Source: Nageia nagi
Taxonomy: Eukaryota > Pinophyta
NCBI GenBank assembly: GCA_050084985.1
Contig: JBITNC010000001.1
Location: forward strand, 142,228,001 to 142,292,000
Reading direction: 5' to 3'
DNA length: 64,000 bases
The notes under the pieces are model-generated. The model searched no databases. It saw nothing but the letters and a program-made list of their open reading frames with translations, and was not told the origin of the DNA. Of the stretch, positions 47,819 through 59,535 are shown in pieces. Within the stretch, counting starts at the first letter, position 1; each line of letters begins with the position of its first letter. The position numbers and the translations under genes were made by a program.

Positions 47819-49601
47819 AATCCTAAAAAATTAAAAAAATTTGTAAAATCATAAAAAAATTGAAAACTATAAAACACATAAAAATTATAAAATTATAAAA
47901 TCTACCTAGATGGAAACATCTAGAGGTTACTTGGCAATTGGGTACCCTGCTCTCGTATGATGTGAATATATGTTGCATGTCATTATGAAAGTGATTATCC
48001 TGTAAACGTGTAATGTGTGGAAAGGTCATTTTAGAATAATCTCCTTGTTATCACTACATTCACCTTGTCTTTTCTTTTATAAAGAAATGATATACCATAG
48101 ATGATAGAAAAACATAAAGTTTATGTTTGAAAGAAAATCCATAAACTCCAAGCACTTACAACATTAAAAAATTCTAAGAGAATTTGAATGAAATCATTCT
48201 AAGAGACATTAAGAGTGAAAGTTATGTGTCTATCCTATTATTCGCTTCATCCCGAACCCAAGAATCATTTGATAGTAAAAAAAAGAAAAAGAAATGAAGA
48301 AAGAGATGACAAAAAAAAATGTTGCTACATTACATCAATGATTCTTGGGTGATTACAATATCCTCTACTGGGGCTATGCACACCTGATTGGTAGTAGAGC
48401 AAGTTTGTAGTGGGATCAAGAGGTTAATCCTCATCAGGGCTATGGACACCTGTCTGGCAATGAGGCATACCTTACGAGTGGCGATATGTCCATTTTGGTT
48501 AGTGACCTTCTTTCCTATGGATCTCTACACGTTTCATATGGATAGACTAGCTTATTGATGTCTCTAGGATATTTCATCTCAAATGATCTAAGAAGGGGAA
48601 TGAATCTCACTACACACACTGAAGTTTGTAGAGTTTTTATCAACATATAACAATATTGTTTGATATCATCTTAGGTTGTTAAATCTTGGGATAAAGAAAG
48701 ATGAGGTAGATGTTATCATAACTTGGTTATTAATCCAAAATCACCTAATCTTTTGTTATAGTTCGTAATGTGTTTTGTGTTTAGAATCATGTGTGTCATT
48801 TTGTTAAATCCATTCCTTTTTACCAATGTCATTACCTTTTGAACATTATTAAATTTTCTTTTCTTTGGAAAGGATAATAATGATTATTTATCGTTCCCCT
48901 AACCAAGATAAAGTTAATGTTCATTTACATCCATAAGTCACTAGTGTGTCATGCCAAGCCATTTTTACTATTACCTATTACCCTTGAACATTATTAAAAT
49001 TGCTTTTCTTTGGAAAGGATAAGAATGATTATTTATTGTTCCCCTGACCAAGATAAAGTTAATGTTCATTTACATCCATAAGTCACTAGTTTGTCATGTC
49101 AAGAAGTTTATTGTGAAATTGCCAAGTACGGAAGATGATGCATCTGATTCCACAAAAATATAATAAAAATATGTCCTTAAATAACTTTACTTATTAAAAT
49201 TATCAATTGGATTTATTGATTATAGCAATTTTAATCGTACTTATTTATTAACTTAATTTTGAGATTAATAACATCATCAATACCAATTTGTTGATATATG
49301 TTATATATTTCATCATTATACATCATACATTTCAAAAATTACATATATCATTAACATCTATTCATCATAAAGTAATTAAAAGACAATCATGATCTACATA
49401 ACAACACATCATATCTATTTTATCATAAATCTATATATAGAATGAAAGCTCATGCATCAGAATCATACAAGTATCATAAATATCAAAGATCTATCTATCT
49501 ATATATACATCATCATAGTCCATCAAAAGGTCATCATAACATCATGAATCATACAATAAAATACAAGGGTCCAATAACCTCATAAGAATATAAAAATAAC
49601 A
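47819..49601 (+). other. 3' non-coding region of element C with a 145-bp direct repeat
   Basis: No ORF supported. Two near-identical copies lie at 48838-48958 and 48983-49103 (period 145), sharing GAACATTATTAAA, TTCTTTGGAAAGGATAA and GTTCATTTACATCCATAAGT. A shorter pair with GGGCTATG(C/G)ACACCTG occurs at about 48370 and 48438. The run 49300-49560 is AT-rich with ATCATAC/ATCATAA strings. Confidence 0.65.
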
Positions 49602-51740
49602 TCATGAAAAAGGGTATCCTTAAGGACTACCCCAACCACTACCTTGTCTGCTAGGACTACTTGGTCGCCTCTACTATCTACTAGTCCCTTCGGTACCTTG
49701 ACCTGTAGGAGTAGTGCCTACGGAGCTTGTAGGACTACCTAGATGCTGAGCTCTATGCAACTTGGATGAACCAATATCCCCTAAAGGAGATGCCCAAGGT
49801 GTACCACTCCTGCTAGATAGACCTCATGATCTCTGAGTCCTGCTTGGGGATCCAACTATGCCCTGTGCATTGCTACCTATCTGATACAGTGAAATATCTA
49901 TAGGCATATAAATATCTAGAGGTATAGGATACTGAGCCCTTGAAGTAAAAGCTAGAATGCCTATCAGCCATGACTATACTATACCACTGTAAAAATCTCA
50001 CTGCTAATAAATGCCATGATGGATAACTGAAGGACCACCTCTGGAAGTAGAGGTTGCTCCCAATTGATGAGCCTGAGCTCCTTGTAAAGAGGAATGAGCC
50101 TCATCCCTCTCATTTCTATACCTATCTCGCTCAGCCCTATATCTGTACATACATGAGTGGGCCTATGCTAGCTAGTGTCTCAGCTCATAAATGTCCCCTA
50201 ACAAAGTATCAATGCTAGGAACCTGTGTAGCAAGAGCCTCCTCGAATCTACATGTAACCTTTGGGGTAGCTCCCTCCTCACCTAAACTTGTAGCCTCCTC
50301 CTCAGGAGCATCCACCATAACCTCCTTACTAGTAGCCTCCTCTCTCATAGCCTCCACTCCTGTAGACTCCTCGCCTACCTCTCCCCCTCTTGCTACTACA
50401 CCTAACTCTGCATCAACATCGATGTGCCTACAAATGTGTCGACCCTCCAATCCACCCTCTGGGACATCATCTCCCTCCTCCCACTAGGCCTTGAAGGCCT
50501 TAGACACCCCTACATCATCCTCTCTGGTATCATCCTCTAATGATCCCTCCTCCTGAGTAGGATCTAGCTTTGCATAAACCAACGGCTGTACACCCTCTAC
50601 TAAAATGGTGCCCTCATGCTGATATGGCACTGATGGGGCAGGTATATCCTGAACTAAACTAAACTGATAATGCACCTGCTCAAAATGAAAGTAATCCAAA
50701 AAATTAGCTTGATGAACACTCAAAACATGTGGATGCTGAATACCAGTAACCTTAGCTGTGAGCTCTCTCCAGATGGGATACAAGCGGTAAGTTTGAAATC
50801 TCACTTAATCTGGAATCAAGTGACTAAGCATGTGGTGATAATAGTTCACATCTCGATGAACTCCATGTGATGGATGAATATAAAAATCATCATGCAATCA
50901 GACTATGCCAGCCTCATAATCCAAGTGACTACCAAACCCTAGCATCAGTAACCTTGGAGGATGAGCTACAGCTATATGCTCATAGGCCCATGCCTACAAT
51001 GTGATAGTAACTGATAAAGAGGCCCTATGCCCTTGTGAATAAAAGAATAGCTCCCTATAAATCTAAGCTAATAATGTGGGTGCCCAAGCATATACTGTAC
51101 CCTACTACATCATATCCATAATAATAGGTAATAACGACCATAGAAATCTCCCACTACCAGTATCGAGGAGAGCATAACACTGTACCAAACCCATCAAATA
51201 TGAAAAATAGATCATCCCCTACTGATCCTCCAGCTAATACTGGTAATATTAGATACCACCTAAAATAATCTCTGAAATAATAGTATCAACCTGAGCAGCC
51301 CCATACAAATAAGGAATAGCAGGTAAAGCTCCCGTCCTATCTACTACAGGCAAAATCCACTATCCATGAATGGGGAGTCTATATAATCTGTGTATGTCCT
51401 CTACTATAATAGTCATCTCCCCTGTCAGAAGATGAAAAGTGCATGTCACTACATCCCATCTATCTAACAATGTAGCTAATAAAGGGTACTCCCAATGAAT
51501 GCGGCCCATGTGTGGACCCACTCCAAAACTGATGGATTTGAAAAAGGTATGATCGGCTGGACCTAGAAGATCTCTACCCTCCTGTAGAATCGAGGGATAT
51601 CTACCTCGAGGCTCAAAGACATCACGAACCTGTATAATGTTAAAAAGGTCTAGCTTAAAAAAAGAAGAAGAGAAAATTGGCATTTCATATTTGAACATCG
51701 GTGTTTCAAGTAGGCAAGAATCAGTCACTAACATTCGCAT
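49602..51740 (-). pseudogene. Antisense ORF of element C: plant mobile domain (PMD) protein
   Basis: On the minus strand one reading frame of 712 codons runs from ATG at 51740 to TGA at 49602 without a frameshift, interrupted by about fourteen stops, nearly all TAG, plus some TAA and TGA. The N-terminal part reads HWEYPLLATLLDRW, TCTFHLLTGEMTIIVEDIHR and LYRLPIHG, the start of the plant mobile domain (host MAIN/MAIL1 and many transposons have a TFHLP-GEMT-TL-DV-LL-GLP-DG pattern). Later parts keep YAWAPTLLA, IYRELFFYS and AWAYEHIAV. The end is an Arg/Glu coiled coil (about 50150-50090) and a Ser/Arg/Gly tail. Confidence 0.8.
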
Positions 51741-52633
51741 TCCAAATGCTAGTGACTATGTCACCCGTTCGGCCTAGGTAGGCGACCAAGGCTGGATTAT
51801 GAAAAATTTTGCAAAAAACACAAATAAAAGTAAGATTTACAAAATTCATCCAGTAAAAACAATCAAAATGATGTTTAAATGGCATTCATGATTTCAATTT
51901 TGGTGATTTTAAAACCCTACCTCTTCCTGGATAGGTCAAGAATGTCCAGTGGAGCATCTACGTGGAGGCATGGTGATCATAGAGAATATCAATGGCTAGA
52001 AATCAATGAGATTGCAAGGGAAACTCATGCTAGCTGATAATGAAAGTGATAGCTAAAAAGTAGTGAATAAGAAAAAATTAAAATTTTTTCTTTTTTAAAC
52101 ATCCGGTGACTTGGAGACGGACGCTGACGACAATATCTAAACATCGGTGACTCTAAGATGAACACCGATGACTGCCACTAAATGCTGATGATTGGAAGTA
52201 AAATGCCACATTTAGAAATAGCCATGAGAACGTTAAAATTTTCTCAAAGTAATCTTGAATTGGTCAAGAAAATCAAATACGATAAAATGTGATGTATCAT
52301 TATTACAAGAGATCATCTTGAAACCCCATTGTCGGGACAAAGGACAACACCATCAAACTCATATACTAAAGAGGACTTATACAGTACATGTGTGCTTAGA
52401 CATGCAAAATAACATAACAGAAATGTCATGCAACTGTCACACAAGCTCAACACATACCGAAAATAGTCACTTCTGAAGTATATTTAAATTTATTTTCAAA
52501 ACTACATCAAATGTAAAATGAAAACACATTTTATCATAATTTTGATTCATCTAAGAAATTGAGTCAAAACTTATATAATAAAAAAGTAACAACAAATGAT
52601 TGAGCAAAAAAGCTCCCCATCCTATGTTTTTAA
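51741..52633. other. Region between the antisense ORF and the polypurine tract
   Basis: Non-coding. Several (T/C)GGTGACT-type motifs lie at about 52101-52190 (ATCCGGTGACTTGG, ATCGGTGACTCTAAG, ACCGATGACTGCC), as in the LTR and leader. It could hold the promoter of the antisense ORF, but no clear TATA context was found. Confidence 0.45.
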
Positions 52634-52665
52634 AATTATCAACCGTATTTTTTCGGTTGATAATT
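52634..52665. repeat. Perfect 12-bp hairpin beside the polypurine tract
   Basis: AATTATCAACCG (52634-52645) and CGGTTGATAATT (52654-52665) pair perfectly around an 8-base T-rich loop (TATTTTTT). The hairpin ends one base before the polypurine tract. Confidence 0.9.
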
Positions 52666-52666
52666 C

Positions 52667-52680
52667 AAAAAGGGGCAAAA
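52667..52680 (+). other. Polypurine tract of element C
   Basis: AAAAAGGGGCAAAA directly precedes the 3' LTR start TGTAGACACC. It is the plus-strand primer site for cDNA synthesis. Confidence 0.85.
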
Positions 52681-53524
52681 TGTAGACACCTAAAAATGTC
52701 CCCTTCTTAACTAGTAAACATTAAAATAATCATAACTCTTCGCAACAATATAAAATAGGTCTAAAAACCCTATTATTGGATAGCCCCCATCAAGTACATG
52801 CAAAAAAGGTGGTCACATGACTCTTTTTAGGTAGAACCGGCTATTAGGTGATCAGTTAATATTGTCACAAAGTTAAAAACCTAGTCGCCAGCGACCTAAG
52901 ATAGTTGCCAGCATTTTGAGCTAATCATCGGTGTTCGTAGGCCAAATGTCGATGACTCTGCAATATCCAAACAAGAAACCAAAATGGTGAGGGAAAGTCG
53001 AAATGATTCATCTTTCCAAGATGATGTGGATAGAGGGGGTCAGCTACGACCTACAGGGGCTATTCAATTCCTCTTACTAGCCTTTTGAATATCCCATCCA
53101 AAATCTATAAATACAAGTTAATACAAAGCAAATTAGAGAGAATCTTGACCTATTTTTAAAGTAGGGTAATGCTACCAAAATCTTGTGAGCTCATATATTT
53201 ATTGTTTTATGCTAGTTTCAATTCAATATATGTTACATAGATGCTTTGATGTTATTGTCTTTTGCATGTGTGTAGGATTTACAGGTTCATATCAAGGAAA
53301 GAAGCAAGCAAATCAAAAACAATGGAAATCTAATACTCTTATTTTGGCAAATGGCATTTGTAAAAGTCCCTTCCAAGGGCCAATTGTAGTCTTAATTGAA
53401 AATCAATATCATTTTGCAATTATAACATGTTTATCTATTTCACATAATTTGAGGTTCAGTGAAAGTTTAAGAATAATTTGTATTTCATGTTATTCTACAT
53501 TCCAGCTTTATTTTCACTGCAACA
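52681..53524 (+). repeat. 3' LTR of element C
   Basis: It aligns end to end with 35877-36723 and has the same TATA box (53106-53112). By eye about 40 substitutions, the great majority C/T or A/G, suggest an age of some million years under plant rates, but I have not computed it. Confidence 0.95.
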
Positions 53525-53529
53525 CCATC
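53525..53529. repeat. Right target-site duplication of element C
   Basis: CCATC, identical to 35872-35876, follows the 3' LTR end GCAACA. Confidence 0.9.
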
Positions 53530-53905
53530 ATATGCCACCATGGGAGTTCTAGAAGAAGGTATCAACATCCATCCAAGAGTAGTTGAAAATGGTTTTTATT
53601 GAATGCTATGGTTGTGATTGCCATGATAACCATGTATGCAAAATGTAGAAGAATACAAAAGGAATAGGAATTGTTTGATAAGATGCATGATATAAACATA
53701 GTTTCATGGAATGCATTAATCATAAAATATGCATGAAATAGATTTTCTATGAATGAGTTGGGGAATTTTAAGCAAAAGAAATTACTAGGAAAAAAGCCAA
53801 ATTTTTTAAAATTTGCTAAGATTCTTCCATCATGTATCACCATATACAACCTTTAGGAAATTTATGAAGAGTTAGAGAGATTATCTTAGGTTAGTCATAT
53901 GATAT
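53525..53905 (+). pseudogene. PPR pseudogene, 3' part after element C
   Basis: The reading continues the 5' part with ATMGVLEEGINIHPRVVENG, then NAMVVIAMITMYAKCRRIQK and ELFDKMHDINIVSWNALIIK, a clear PPR unit, followed by LGNFKQKKLLGKKPNF and SCITIYNLQEIYEELERL. Stops occur at two or three places. The gene was already decaying or was decayed afterwards, since stops lie on both sides of the insertion. Confidence 0.85.
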
Positions 53906-54235
53906 GTTCTAGATACAAGATTTTTTCTATGAGATGTCAAGGAGGAAGAGAAAAAATAAATTCTTTGACACCATAGTGAAAAACTAGTAATCACTTTTAG
54001 GTTTTTAAGCATATCCTATGGCACAATCATTTGAGTTGTAAATAAACTTCTAGTATATGGTAACTGGCACTTTGAAATAGCATTTCTCCCTATAATTATT
54101 GAACAAGAAATTGTTGTAAGTTATGCCAACTATTTTCACAACTTTAAGGATGAAAAATGTTCATGTGATGACTACTGGTGATTGACTAAAGGATGTTTGA
54201 TGTGAAAATTAAATGAATATTTTTCTATCAAATTA
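53906..54235. other. Possible continuation of the PPR pseudogene
   Basis: Readings such as AYPMAQSFEL and PTIFTTLRMKNVHVMTTGD appear on the plus strand in changing frames. I cannot assign them to PPR motifs with confidence. Confidence 0.3.
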
Positions 54236-54700
54236 TTTAGTTTAGAAAATTCTTGACTACCATGATCCTATAGTTGTATTACAAGTAGGCAAGAATTTGA
54301 TAGATGTGTTGCAGAATTGGAGAATAACCTCTTTGGGATTTCATATCAACTTGTTATATTGCAAAAATCTTCAAATGTTGAGGGGTGCTTTTGAGCCTTA
54401 GGTTTTTTTAAGACATAATCCAAATAATTATTAATGTTAAATTACAAGCTATTGATATGGAATTTCATTAAAAACATGTTAACCTTGTAATCTTAGGCCT
54501 TTTTTTTCAATGTTTGGTGATCCTTTTGCTACCATCCTTTCTATCTCTTCTATTTTATTATGTATATGATTACTTTAATTAGAGAGATGGAAGGACCATG
54601 CTAGATTTTATACATAATATTGATTTATGATTTAGATATTTTAGAGTTTTCATATTTTAGGACTAAAGTTCATGTATTTAATGATAAATAATAGTTGATA
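54236..54700 (+). repeat. Left arm of a long inverted repeat
   Basis: The arm is the diverged inverted copy of 59020-59491. Landmarks are ATTTAGTTT at the outer end, GAGGGGTGCTTTTGAGCCTTAG, AACATGTTAACCTTG, GGTGATCCTTTTGCTACCATC, and CATGTATTTAATGATAAATAATAG, the last perfect on both sides (54671-54694 and 59026-59049). Confidence 0.85.
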
Positions 54701-57700
54701 AATATTGGATATAGATTATCATTTTTTGTTTGGATTTAGTTTCTAATGGTTTATTTTTAAAATCTTGCAAGTTATCAAAAATGTTGCTTTGAATTTATAA
54801 TTTTTATTTAGGTCCCTTTGGTGACTTTGGTACTAATTTGAAAATCAAAATATTATTTCCAATATTTTTATATATTTGGATGCTAATACTATGATGCAAC
54901 TCAATTATACAGTTGAAAAATAATTAAAGAATATTCAAGCTCTTCTAAAATTAGACTTCTATAATTTTCTAGGTTAGAATTTTTCAATGTAGTTCTTTGG
55001 AATGCGCATAAGAGTTTTTGGTTAAGTTATTTATGAAGCTATATATTATCATATATTCTTAGTAAATTTCTACCTTTTGAAGCAAGACATGGTAGAAATA
55101 TCCAATTCAAAAACATAGCTGAAAAAATGAAGCTATTTGAAAACTACTTCAAAAATATGCTTTCAAGGATTATTCTCTTCAAATAGTCTAAAAATTGTAC
55201 TAAAATGTGTAAGGTATTTGTAATGAACCTATTTTTTTAGCAATAACTAATATCTAACTTGAAATGGACTATTTCTATAGGGTACTTGTACACTACATAG
55301 ACCATGGTGCATTAAGAATCTCCATGTGGAGTTTTAAAATATCTCAACCTCCTTATGAAATAGACATACTTCACATTTTGAATTTACATATTAATGTATA
55401 ATACTACTAATTATGTTGATGATGTATGCATAATGCATTAAAGTTATTTTTTTAGAGGTTATTGAATAAACAAACCATCCTGCTACATTTTTATGTATGT
55501 ATATGGTCGATAAAAAATTGCTTAACATATTAATTAATAAAATGGTTAAAGTAGTTTCTAAATTTTTATAGTGTTAAAAAAGAAGCAAATAATATTTGAT
55601 GTTATACTCAATTATTATACCTATTTTCACCTTTTAAAATTTAGCATGCATAACTATTTTCATTGGGAAATGATTGTAGTTTATTGAATCTTTTATGCAA
55701 CAAGATAGAATTGCCAACCTTATTATTCTTATTAATATTGATAAAATATTTTCCATATTACTAAAGGGAATAATGAATAAATTTCTTATTCATTTGATGA
55801 AATGAAAGGCATCTTTGAGCAATTTACTAACAAATGCTTAAAATTTACAACTTAACTACAAATTCTAGCATATCATACTTATTTTGCTCTTGGGAAATAT
55901 TTTTCAAAGTTTCATTTTTTCAATATAAGAACCTTAAAATAAAATATGATAAGTTTCCCCCAAGTTCCAATGAGATCCTAGAAGAGAATCCAAACAAGTA
56001 ATTTATAGTGATTCATTTTGTACAAATCCAAAACACAATAGAAGAGCTTTGTTTGAGCCCAACATCTCCATGCCCTCCAAAACCTCATGGTATTTGAAAT
56101 ATAAGCCTTTTTGCTCATTTCAAATATGTACTCCATGATTAATTTTCTATCTTTATGATCCCTTACTCTTAGGGTCATTATTTTTGGAAATATTTGTTGG
56201 AGTTATTCTATGCCATCAAAAAGATAGTTTCTCCAAACCCTTGGAGCTAATATTTGCTTACATGTAATTGCCTACACCAAAACCATAAGGTTTCCTAAAT
56301 AGATTTGATAATCTCACTAGGAAAATGGATCAAAGATATACTTTTAGGTATTGAACTACACCAAAACCTCTACAATGTTTCCCCCATAGATCTAATAAGC
56401 TCTTTGTATAGAATCTCTCTTCATACGAGCCATAAAAAATAGTAACAATCCCTTGCTCTTTGATTTGGGCATTAAAAACATAGTAGCTCCTACCTTCTAC
56501 CATGTAAAATAATAAATTTGGACCCTCATTATTCTGATTTGGGCATTGAAAAATATAGGAGTTATATCATGGGTCTTAAAAACATGGTAAGCTATATTCC
56601 GTAGGTAGTGGGTACAATTGCATCCACTATTGGTGAGGCATAAAGTTTTCAAATTTACCCCTTTTGTGAGTAGAGATCACATAATTAAGAGCCTCCCTTT
56701 TGGATGAAGGAATTATGGTAGCTACATTTACCATTAAAAACCCAAGTATTTGGAAGGTCATTAGATATATCAAATATGTTTATTGAACAAAAATCAAATG
56801 GAAGGCCTTAAAGTTTTATTTAATTATTCATTATTTTTTGTATCAGTTAGCAATTTAAGAATCTTGATCTATAATTCTAAAATTATTAATTTAATCAATT
56901 ATTAGATAATTAGTACATATAAAATCTCATACAATCAACTATTTGATCAAATTAGGTCACCTTAACCAATGTGCATGTTTTAGGTAATTTTTTTTCGTTA
57001 ATAAATGAAGACTAATAACAAAAGGAATATTATGCTACAATCATACAAATCCTTGCATTCTCCATTAAAAATATATACTTCAAGATGATCAAACATACAT
57101 TTTTTGAATAAAAATGGGATTAAAGGCCCTAAAATTTTATTGAATTATCCATTGGTTTCCCTAGCATTTAATATTTATCCATAATTCTAGAATTCTTGAA
57201 TGAATCAACTATTGGATAACTAAAAAATATGAAAGTTCTCTTAGAATCAACTAGGGTTCATTTTAGCCATGAATATTCACTAATAAGTGAATTTTAAAGA
57301 TTCTTAAAGTTGAAATTGGCAAATTATTTGAGTTATAATAACAACCTTGTCACCAAATTTTTTTATTTTTAATTTTTTTTACTTGGGTCATTAAGTCACA
57401 TCAATATTTTAAATTAATTTTTATTTTTTCATCAATATTTAAAAATAATAAATAACTGAATTTGCCTTGAAATTATAAATTATTATTTATATTTTGACTA
57501 AATTATCTAATACAAATACCTTAATCTAAATTTGATACATCCATTGCTACTTGTTATTGGATATTTTCCTCCTTCTAAATCTCGATAGTAGTTAGCTACC
57601 TCCTAGTAGCATCCTACTACCTTTTGATAGCATCTTGTTTTCACCCAGTAGTAGATTATTGCTACCTGGTACCATCTTATTATTACCAACTAGTAGAATG

Positions 57701-59019
57701 TTGCCACCTAGTAGTAGACTGATGTTGCCTGGTAGCAAATTGCTATTGCCTGGTAGTAGACTATTACGAAACATTTGAAATTCGTAAAAAAACTTTACAT
57801 GATTTTTTCATCTTCAAATTTGCCTTTGTAATTTTTACAAATTTTACCAATGAATTTGATTCACCAAAAATTTTCCAAGTTAGTTTTGAGGAAGGGATCT
57901 TAAAATGCACCTTGGAATCAACTATTTTATCACTTAAATCATTATGTAATTATCTGATAAGTTGTGAACAAACACAAGTTATTTTTGAACTTTAATGCTA
58001 TCTAGTTTATTATCCCCACTCAAACTCATTACAAAATATATTAAATAACATACAAATAGTGCACAACATATAGTCTAAAAAATATTATTTATCTAATATT
58101 GTAAGTCCTCTTCCATAAGGTCACTTATTAAGAAGAAAATCCAATATCTTACTTATCCCAATTGGACTATTTGAGTTAGTAGGTAAGATAAGAAATAAAA
58201 TCTATTATTGTAATTAGGCATTATTATTTAGTTGTTAGTATACCTAAAAAGAAAAGAGAAAATGAGATCATTCTCAAGATGGTTAGACTACCACCCCCAA
58301 AAGATAGGCACCATCTAAGAGAACCTTTTCACTTTTAATACTTAGAATTTTTCCACAAATACATCTTAGTTTGAATCCAATTCAAAAAATAATTTCAATA
58401 CTTGATAGAATATCCATTATATCCACTCTCCAATTTAAACAAGTACAACACTAAAATTGGATCAATATTTATCCTTTCCATCTAGAAATACACTACATGC
58501 ATGATAAATTGGCAAGCAATGTATATGAGAAATTCAATATATACCATTCTTAATGGCTTTTAAAAGATCCTTGAACTATCTTCTATCACAAGACATAAAG
58601 TACAACTTAGATAATTATTGAACTTTTAAAAGATGATGACATAGATAATGACACTTTGAAAGTGCTTCCATTTTAATTTTAGAATATTTCAATGATTACA
58701 AAGTTAGAATATTCACTCAGTATATTATAATTTATATCACATACATAATCAAATATGAAATTGTGTATTTTGAATTTGAATATGATAATATTTTACACGC
58801 AATACTAATATTTTCTCAATGAAAGCAACTTAAGAAAAAAGTTTCCATGGACCTCACAATCAAAACCACACTTAAGATATTACAAATATTCAACTAGTTT
58901 ACATAGTGGCTTAAAATTCCAATATGAGCTCAAATCCACCATAGAAGAGTTGATTTATATATCACTCTACAACAAGCTCAAAAGCCCTTGAATGTTTTCA
59001 AATAACTATAACCAAGATT
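54701..59019. other. Interior of the inverted repeat, mostly unidentified
   Basis: AT-rich sequence with no assigned gene. Diverged direct repeats lie at 56750-57010 and 57040-57290, sharing AATGG(A/G).TTAAAG(G)CC and a TCAACTATT..AT..AACTA string. The minus-strand frame at 55978-56178 (66 codons) has no recognisable domain. Confidence 0.5.
57590..57775 (-). repeat. Minisatellite of about 21-24 bp
   Basis: Degenerate units with TGCC(A/T)(C/G)(C/G)TAGTAGTA or CTACCTGGTA. On the minus strand the open frame reads as a repeated Leu-Pro-Gly-Asn-Asn-Leu-type pattern (LLPGNSNLLPGNISLLLGG), but it is short and isolated, so I treat it as a DNA repeat. Confidence 0.7.
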
Positions 59020-59491
59020 GAAGAGCTATTATTTATCATTAAATACATGAATCTCAATTCTACAATATAAAAACTATAAAATATCTCAATCATAGAGAAA
59101 TATTATATATGAAATCCAACATGGTACTACAATCTCCTTGATTAAAGCAATCATATACATGATATAATAGGGGATATCTCAAAGATGGTAGCAAAAGGAT
59201 CACCCAACATTGAAAATAAAATTCCTAAGATTGCAAGGTTAACATGTTTTTAGTGAAATTTTATATAAATAGATTATGTAATTTAACACTAATAATTATT
59301 TGTATCAATTATTAGGAAAAACTAAGGCTCAAAAGCACCCCTCAACACTATAATTTTTTTACAATATAACAAAAGATTGAGATGAATTCCTAGAGAGGTT
59401 ATGTTCAAATTCTGCAATACAACTATCAAATACTTCCATACCTATAATATAACTACAATATTATGGTATTAAAAATGTTTCAAAAACTAAA
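59020..59491 (-). repeat. Right arm of the long inverted repeat
   Basis: Inverted partner of 54236-54700. Its outer end (reverse complement ATTTAGTTTTTGAAAC) matches the outer end of the left arm (ATTTAGTTTAGAAAATTC). Confidence 0.85.
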
Positions 59492-59535
59492 TAGATTATG
59501 TAATTTAACACTAATAATTATTTGTATCAATTATT
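59267..59535. repeat. 47-bp direct duplication ending at the gap
   Basis: 59267-59313 and 59489-59535 are identical over 47 bases and both end CAATTATT. The second ends exactly where the N gap starts, so the duplication may be real or may result from a failed local assembly. Confidence 0.85.

Larger units (their letters stand above)
35877..53524 (+). mobile_element. Element C: complete 17.6-kb Tat-type Ty3/Gypsy retrotransposon
   Basis: It has paired LTRs (35877-36723 and 52681-53524), a TG...CA outline, a perfect 5-bp target duplication, a primer-binding site, a polypurine tract, and gag, protease, RT, RNase H, a second RNase H and integrase in order. Downstream of pol lie about 6.2 kb with a sense ORF and a long antisense ORF. 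Size, dual RNase H and a long 3' region with an antisense gene fit the Tat clade (Grande/Ogre/Retand relatives). All frames carry stops, so it is non-autonomous now. The LTRs differ at roughly 40 positions by eye, mostly transitions. Confidence 0.95.

Noticed and set aside
50191-50487. 98-codon plus-strand Ser/Pro/Thr-rich ORF
   Set aside because: It is the shadow of the antisense plant-mobile-domain ORF, whose single-frame conservation over 2.1 kb makes the minus strand the real one.
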